Assembly: GCA_963920575.1 (NCBI GenBank)
Contig: OY986966.1
Coordinates: forward strand, 2,624,130-2,688,129
Source: Narthecium ossifragum
Lineage: Eukaryota > Streptophyta > Magnoliopsida > Dioscoreales > Nartheciaceae
DNA length: 64,000 nucleotides
Reading direction: 5' to 3'
Positions 57,828-64,000 of the stretch are shown piece after piece. Below the pieces are notes generated by a model that was given only the letters and a program-made list of their open reading frames with translations, searched no databases and was not told the DNA's origin. The stretch's first letter is position 1; every line of letters starts with the position of its first letter. Made by a program: the position numbers and the translations under genes.

Positions 57828-60431
57828 TGTGAGGACCCGTACCTCCAACCTGGTCCGACCGCGTTAGGTCGAGGGTCTGGGTTTGTGGTTTGGCTCGGTT
57901 GGCCTTGGGATGCGATCGGTCGATCGCATCGCTGTTTTTGACCCCAGTGGCATTTTGGTAAATATGCTCCATGGTGGTCAGTTTCACACCCGCGTTACAC
58001 ACACGGCCTTTGATTGATGTATGTGTTTAATTAGAACCTTTAGGGTGCGTCCGATCGGAAGATCAGAGCTCGATCGGGAGAGATCGAATCGGACGGCTGG
58101 GATTGATTCCAACTTTCTATTTAAGCTCTCTTTCTTTCCTTCTTTCTTCTCCTCCCGTTCTCTTCTCTCTTTCTCTCTCTCCTGCGGCTGAGCTAGGGCT
58201 CGGAGGCGCGGCTTTCGAGGAGCGGATTCCAGCGATCGGAGTTGGGGAATGCGTGGAGGAGTTGCCCTATCTCATCAAGTAGGTGTTTCTACCTCGATCT
58301 TAGGATCGAGTTCTCCTAGGATAGGTTTAATGCCTTTTTTATATAGGAATACATGTTAGAATGCTTTGTAGCTCTTGGCACATGTGGTGTAGTTCATTTC
58401 CTATATTCCTACGTTGCGAATTCGATATTTTAACAATTGGTTTCCGTATTATCGCTGTTTTGTCGGTTTTCGTCCATTTGGACCTAGATAGGAGATTTAA
58501 CCGTCAAAAATGGGATTTCTTTATACCATTGGTTTTCCTATCGAGAATTACACTTGCTTGCAAAATCTCATTGTTTTCCAACTTGATTTGATCTTTGAAA
58601 TCCAAGAAATTGGATTTCCGGCACTGTTCTGATGAACTGTGCCTAAGGCTCGACGATCGATCGGTGCATCGACCGTCAAGTATTGATTTGCATCTTTCGG
58701 GCCTGACGGTCGACCGTGGCATCGACCGTGGCCTCACGGTCGACCGTCGGATTGACCGCCGCATCGACCGTCAGGCTCTGTCGGGATTTTAGCCTCCCAG
58801 GGTCGATGCATAGATCGACCGTGGGATCTTCTCTTTTCGCCATTTACCTGTCGGATGACCGTCGCATCGACCGTCAGGCGCTATTTGGTTTTGGGCTTCC
58901 CAAGGTCGATGAGTGGATCGACCGTCACCCCTTTGGTTTTCTTCGCCTTGGTCTCACGATCGACCGTGACATCGACCGTGGCCTCACGGTCGACCGTCGG
59001 ATCGACCGTGGGCCCTTGAACATGGTTTTATGGCCTTTTTTGGATGGTTTTCAATCGTGATTGATCTTTAAACATGTTGGGAAGTTTACAAGTGGATTTT
59101 GTAGAGTTTTCAAAGGATTTCTATCGAGTTTGAGGATCGATTCGAGTAATTCCCTTTTTGGGCAAATCTATGGTTTTGATTGCATTTAATACATGTTGGA
59201 TTGTAGTTAAATGTTTATTTGATTGCCTAACCATTAGCTAGCTATGAATGTTAGCTAATGAGAAATTGTAGAATCTTAGCCTGTTGCAGGCGAGTGCCGA
59301 GGGCTATTGTATAACTGTGGCCAGTTACCTGCGGGGTAACTGTGGAACCTTAGTCTGTCAGGTGCAAGAGAGCACTGAAGACTATTGTATATCTGTGTGT
59401 AATGCTTTGCTCAGATGTTTGTTTGGCTAGCATAGATATTCTGTACTTGAGGTCTTTGCTATGCTTACCCTTTGGCTAGCTGTAAGCCATGCCTAGCCCT
59501 GTATGATTAATGACATCTTGTTGCATGCTTATATCTTGTTATCTGTGCCTGAGCATTGCATGCATCTTGATTGCATTAGAGGCATTTGAGATTAGGCGGG
59601 CGATGGTTTGGGTCGCCGATCCGAGGCTCTCGGATAGCTCGGATCTAGCCTTAGGGTCGTGGCTGAGTAGTCAGGTTTAGGGTGTGATTGTATGATCAAG
59701 TCTCATGTGTTGAGGATTTGCGATAGTTGACTCTGATCAATGATTGAGGTTTAGAGGTCGTGTCGGTTCTCCAAGGCCAAGTGCTAAGGATGGTTGTCGA
59801 TGCGTTCCCGACGTGGTTCCCCAAGGCATGGTGTTCCTGCATGGGTAAGGGTGATCCTGCATGTTACTGTTCCTTGGCCTCCTGATAACATGTTCAGGAG
59901 AGAGTTTTCATGACAGGAGCCCTTGGGACATCGATAGGGTTATGGGACCCGTGGCATCCTTTAGACTTAGGCGGAGAAATGACACTGTTGTTGTTTTCCT
60001 CCCTTCAGTGTGCCGTAGAGTAAAACCCTACTGAGCTTATCGCTCACTCCTACCCGGGCTGCGTTTGCAGGTGTAGGCGCCAGTTCTTCTTCAGTAGAGC
60101 TGACGGGATCAGCTTTTGGCGGCGCGACTATATCCAGAGGTACTTGAGGTCGCTGGAGGTCGATTGTTGTACTTTGGCAGTTTTGTAAATTGTAAACATT
60201 TCGATGACTTTTGGGATTAATGTATTATATCTTTTCCTTGGAGAATTTTGTATCTAATATTGAATAGTACAACTTGATGTATATGAATTGAATTTCTGTT
60301 TCACCTCTGAAATATAAATTATTTAAATTTATCCGTCTTTTCCGCATTTGTATCGCGCCAATTGGAGATGAATAATGTAGGTTTCCCCTCACGCCTCGGC
60401 TCGGATGGGTTTTCTGGGTCGGGGTGTGACA
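57828..60431. mobile_element. Solo LTR of a Gypsy-like retrotransposon
   Basis: Begins TGTGAGGACCCG and ends GGGTCGGGGTGTGACA (TG...CA ends), flanked by a perfect 5-bp duplication CCCCG (57823-57827 and 60432-60436). 2,604 bp, with a TATA-like CTATTTAAG at 58118-58126 followed by a CT-rich stretch, so the promoter sits about 290 bp in and reads plus. There is no second LTR, primer-binding site or gag-pol frame. It was left by recombination between the two LTRs of a full element. Confidence 0.9.
58670..59012. repeat. Twelve-fold CGACCGT array inside the solo LTR
   Basis: CGACCGT occurs twelve times, mostly as ATCGACCGT; three copies form the palindrome ACGGTCGACCGT (near 58705, 58736 and 58986). 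Spacing is irregular (about 10 to 60 bp). Many unit pairs read as inverted or direct repeats. Confidence 0.85.
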
Positions 60432-60758
60432 CCCCGGCTGGCCGCGACCTCTCTCCCCCGACGCCCGACCTACCCCCGCCTCCCGCCGAAGCTCTCATCA
60501 GATCTCCACACCCCCCGACTCCTAGCCGCGACCTCTGACACGCCTTGAAAAGTGTCGTGGGCTTAAGAAGAACGCCAAAATTAGAAATTTATAATCAAAC
60601 TACTAACTAACTACTTTATGGGTAGGTTTGGGTGCCCCCCCACCCACCATGACAAACAACACAAGTCAGCGGCCGAGCAGCCGCCACCTTGGGGATTCCT
60701 AGTAGCATTGGATCTTGAATCGACGACTGGAGATCAATGAGCTTCTGCTTTACATTCT

Positions 60759-61012
60759 ACCGATTCTTCCATGTAGTTAATCGGCAGTGATCTACCGATT
60801 AATTTGTATCGGTAGTGAGGTACCGATTCATTGATAGAGTATATCGGTATCTCACTATCGATTAACTAGATGAATAATTCAATCGGTAGTTTACTACTGA
60901 TTCATTGATCTACCGATGGACTACATGAAAGAATCGGTAGTCCACTACTGATTCGAGCATATGTAATACGCATGTGATGTCATCATGTACACCAATCAGC
61001 ACTCTTTATACA
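60759..61012. mobile_element. Second palindromic MITE (ATCGGTAGT family)
   Basis: Same ATCGGTAGT/ACTACCGAT chain as 34631-34930, and a right end (TGTACACCAATCAGCACT) related to its terminal repeat. Copy 1 of the segmental duplication runs TACATTCTCTTTTATGCACC straight across this site (about 43090-43110), which shows this is a later insertion. The left terminus looks shortened. Confidence 0.7.
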
Positions 61013-61964
61013 TACACCAAGTCATGTGTTTTTACTCATTTGTTAATCCACGATGTGACTGATTAAGATTCGCTTGCTTGCAAGATTTAATACACTAGAT
61101 TTGCTATTGCATGCCTCTGTGAATCCGCCGACCGATGCGTTTTTATTGTATCGCGGGCTTCAACATCACCAACGACTAAGTCTTGATTCAATATCTGACC
61201 GTCTGCATCATCCTTATATAGTAGGATGATTATAAATTAACCTTTGGTTGTCCTAGCTGGCGTTCTACGTGACAGAGATTATCCTAGGTGGAGCCTACGT
61301 GGAGGGGGAGTTAGTGGGAGAGATGGGAAGTTAGGGGGGGAGAAAAGGGGTTAGTGAGGAGTTAATAGGGGAGGTGGGGAGAGTGAATGGTTACCCTACC
61401 AGGTGGTAGGGGACTTAATAGTAATAATATATATTGTGACCGACAAAAATAGCATAAAAAATACAAAAGCAAGCGTGACAGTGTCCATCATAGAGAAATA
61501 TTGGACATAAAGAGCATAATAATATATATTTTTGCCGTCAATTTGAACACTTCTCTTGATTAATATTGGACAACCAATTGATAAATGTGTTCCCTTGGAT
61601 TGCTTAAATCGATTTCCAATCATACATAAACACCATGCCAGTGTTCCATCCGTTTGCGAATAGAGAAAAGCGCGTCGTCATACGAAACAAGATTGTGACT
61701 TGTGAGGGCTTCTTCTCCTAGAGTCTCCCCCCCTCCTGTTGGGGTGTTTCTTGGGTGCATATTACTAGCTTGGAGTCTACTGTTTTCATAAGACTTGTGT
61801 TGTTTTTTTTATATATAATTAGCTTAAGCTTATTGTTTAGTGCTAGCAAATGCTCTACGTATTGACGTTCACGAGATTTCCGTGTTCGTGGTTGCATCGA
61901 TCTGCGGCGTACGCTACACCGCTCTTCCACATCATAAATACTCCTATGTAATTCATTTGCATGG

Positions 61965-63476
61965 TTTGGGTATGCTATGTGGTTGGCCTCGGAGAATTGA
62001 AACAATGCTATCCAGGAATGCAGCAACGAGAGTGCAGGGGTTCTTGCGAGGCGTACTATCAGGCTTGCTGAAGAATATCTACAGCAGAGGAAGGGGAAGC
62101 AGGAGATGGTGCTTGCAGTGCGGTATTCGGATAGGCCGATGGTTATCGGGGTCGATGCATCTTTCCATTTAGGCGGCGCAGCAGTTGGGGCGGCATGTAT
62201 GGCTGGGGATCAAATTCTATGGGTAGAGGGGGAGATGGTGGTAGCGAACTTTGTTCTCGAAGCAGAGGTCAGGGGCGGATCCAGGATTTAAAGTCCGCCC
62301 AACACTATCCTAATGGTTTGCTTGATGGAAACTATACCAATCACATGCTCATATTTTAATGTAATATCTCTAATGGATTTCAAAAGGCTCGTTCCTATGT
62401 TTCAGTTACTGTTACTTTACACAAGAACAAGAGACTATATCCAAACAGTAAATGCTCAAGTAGTGTTCTCAATATTCAAAGCACATTCTTTTCTGAACAG
62501 TAAAATTATTTATAAAATAATTCTGAAAACAAAAAAATTACAAGTGGGGTCTAATCTCTCAATTATACAACTACTAACCTTTTAAAGTCGTTTTTTTTAC
62601 CTTGTACGTTGTAGAAAATTGCATTTAAGAGAGACAAAACAATAAAATCAAGGGGCTATTAGGAGCCACGACATTAATTTAAAGCCTTAAACCCATGGAT
62701 GTCCTGCAAGTATCAAATACTATATGAATAAATTATATGCCTATCAAACATTTTGATGAACAAGTAAACAAATGTGAATAAATGAACTAAATATATGTCA
62801 ACAGGCCCCCCAATACCCAGTCACTGGTCACTGACACCTAGCTATTGCACTTTTTAATTTTGACTCTTGGGCACTTTTTAATTTTGACTAGTTCCTACGG
62901 TGATGTCAGCAGGCCACCTATGCCTAGCACCTTTTAATTTTAATTTTGACTCTTTGGCTGCTTTGGCAGTACTGGATTGCCTTTTAATTTTAATTTTGAC
63001 TCTTTGCTGCTTTGGCAGTATCGGAGGGCTGACGGGTGGGCTAGCCATTATATAGGCTGGATTTAATGTATTTATATTAAATTTAAATGAACTAAAATAT
63101 ATAAACCCTTTAAAAATTTTCATGTGGGCTGCTCGGGCTACAACCCGGTGCAGCCCACTCATAGATCCGCCCCTGGCAGAGGTGAAGGCTGTATTGATGG
63201 GTATTAAATATGCTAAAGCTAGGGGCATGTGTAATTTTGTGATCGAGTCGGATTGTAGGCATGATGTGAATGTGCTGAATGGGTATAGGATTTGGACCCC
63301 GGGGATAGAGGGACTAGTTACAGAGATTTGGCTTCAAATCTCGTCAATGGAGTCGGTCCTATTTTTGACGATACCCAGGGAGGAAAATATTATTGCTGAT
63401 GATATAGCCCGATCGTGTCGTTCCTCTAGAGTGTGTTTTGTTTGGCACCCGGAGGACGGTCGACCGGCGCTGGATC
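61965..63476 (+). mobile_element. LINE RNase H fragment split by a hAT-type element
   Basis: 61965-62269 and 63184-63476 together encode the linker and RNase H end of a LINE ORF2 (RLAEEYLQQRK, GVDASF, VLEAE, ESDCRHD, ENIIADDIARS), in one frame apart from a TGA near 61997. Flanked by TTGCATGG at 61957-61964 and 63477-63484. Oddly there is no 3' UTR or poly(A): the fragment ends close to the ORF end. Copy 1 of the duplication has a single TTGCATGG here. Confidence 0.85.
62270..63175. mobile_element. Non-autonomous hAT-type element
   Basis: 906 bp with inverted ends CAGGGGCGGATC...GATCCGCCCCTG and a perfect 8-bp duplication GCAGAGGT (62262-62269 and 63176-63183), the target size of the hAT superfamily. 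Inside is a two-copy tandem repeat of about 50 bp (62930-63028, CCTTTTAATTTTAATTTTGA...). No transposase frame. Confidence 0.92.
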
Positions 63477-64000
63477 TTGCATGGCTTGCTGCTTCCAAGA
63501 CTAGTATAGCTTGTGTGATCTTCACACCAGTGCCAACTTGTATGGGTGCTTTTAGTTTAGAATGAGTGGATCATTAGCTTGATAAATAAAGAATAATTAG
63601 GTGGATCCTTGGTCATCACCAAGAGATGGAATTTTTAATTACATCATAAAACAAGGAATAATTGTTCAATCTAGATCATGATGCCGGAGAAATCAATGCT
63701 TGCATTTAGGATTTGAATCTGTATTCCTAGTCATGTCCATTAAATACGTGGTCACAACCCCAAAATTCTTCTCATTTGAAACTTCTATGGTCCAAACATC
63801 CAGCATGTCCTTCAACAAGCAATAGCACATTATTCATTTATTATCTCCTCATTCAATCTAAGACAACCCATATCATATTTATTTTGCAGGCCACGACATC
63901 CCCTAATTCATTTATTCTTGAACCCTATCTCTTTATATTCATTCCTATACCAAACAGGAGAAGAAAACTATAGCTATAAGGACCGGTCTAGTGTACAAAA

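Larger units (their letters stand above)
60640..64000. repeat. Segmental duplication, copy 2
   Basis: Homologous to 42885-45809, in the same orientation and continuing to the window edge (64000 matches 45809). It carries its own insertions: the MITE at 60759-61012, extra sequence near 61205-61430, and the RNase H fragment at 61965-63476. It lacks the Pack-MULE-like element of copy 1. No gene in the shared sequence. Confidence 0.9.

Noticed and set aside
58670..59012. CRISPR-like array
   Set aside because: Repeat units are 7-12 bp, spacing is irregular, and the DNA is a plant LTR.
58361..59060. Open frames with TVDRRIDR-like repeats inside the solo LTR
   Set aside because: They come from the CGACCGT array; they have no usual start context, differ between frames and lie within a non-coding LTR.
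62313..62585. 90-codon plus frame in the hAT-type element
   Set aside because: Low-complexity AT-rich translation, no transposase motif (no hAT dimerisation domain or RxxD-type residues).

Overview
This window is nuclear DNA of a flowering plant. Spliced genes have GT–AG introns up to about 2 kb. There is a plant-type MIR319 hairpin, a tRNA-Pro(UGG), plant gene families (ABCB25/ATM3, F-group bZIP, glyoxalase II) and many plant-type LINEs that carry an RNase H domain. The species cannot be named from the sequence. Exon models were built by eye from splice signals, reading-frame continuity and family knowledge; no search was run.

Layout. (1) 35–13398, plus: a complete 20-exon mitochondrial ABC transporter gene (ATM3/ABCB25 type, 681 codons), with a decayed tandem copy of one intron–exon junction inside intron 10. 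(2) 14.65–24.67 kb: a LINE relic, then a tandem duplication of a quinone oxidoreductase-like gene. Copy A (15533–20012) is intact, ends in Ser-Lys-Leu (a peroxisomal signal) and has two LINE pieces in its introns. Copy B (20514–24366) is a pseudogene. (3) tRNA-Pro at 24925–24996 (minus), then non-coding DNA with one LINE piece bounded by a 19-bp target-site duplication. (4) MIR319 at 29032–29243 (minus). (5) 31696–34084, plus: a six-exon gene for a conserved plant coiled-coil protein of unknown function. (6) 35566–42244, minus: an eight-exon gene for a membrane RING-finger protein of RNFT type. (7) 42.9–45.8 kb and 60.6–64.0 kb: two copies of a non-coding segmental duplication, each carrying different later insertions. 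These are a Pack-MULE-like element with carboxylesterase fragments in the first, and a palindromic MITE plus an RNase H fragment split by a hAT-type element in the second. (8) 47046–48386, minus: only the last two exons of a glyoxalase II gene, next to a long LINE with an uninterrupted 1,216-codon reading frame. (9) 55683–56462, minus: an F-group (bZIP19/23-type) zinc-responsive bZIP gene. (10) 57828–60431: a 2.6-kb solo LTR with perfect CCCCG target-site duplications.

The genes do not form a shared pathway; this is ordinary plant gene order with heavy transposon traffic. I found no clear undescribed multi-gene system. The items most worth checking are the MIR319 locus and its base at position 14, a 29/30-bp hairpin at 52332–52420 abutting a LINE tail, the stack of datable insertions in the two duplicated segments, and a twelve-fold CGACCGT array in the solo LTR.
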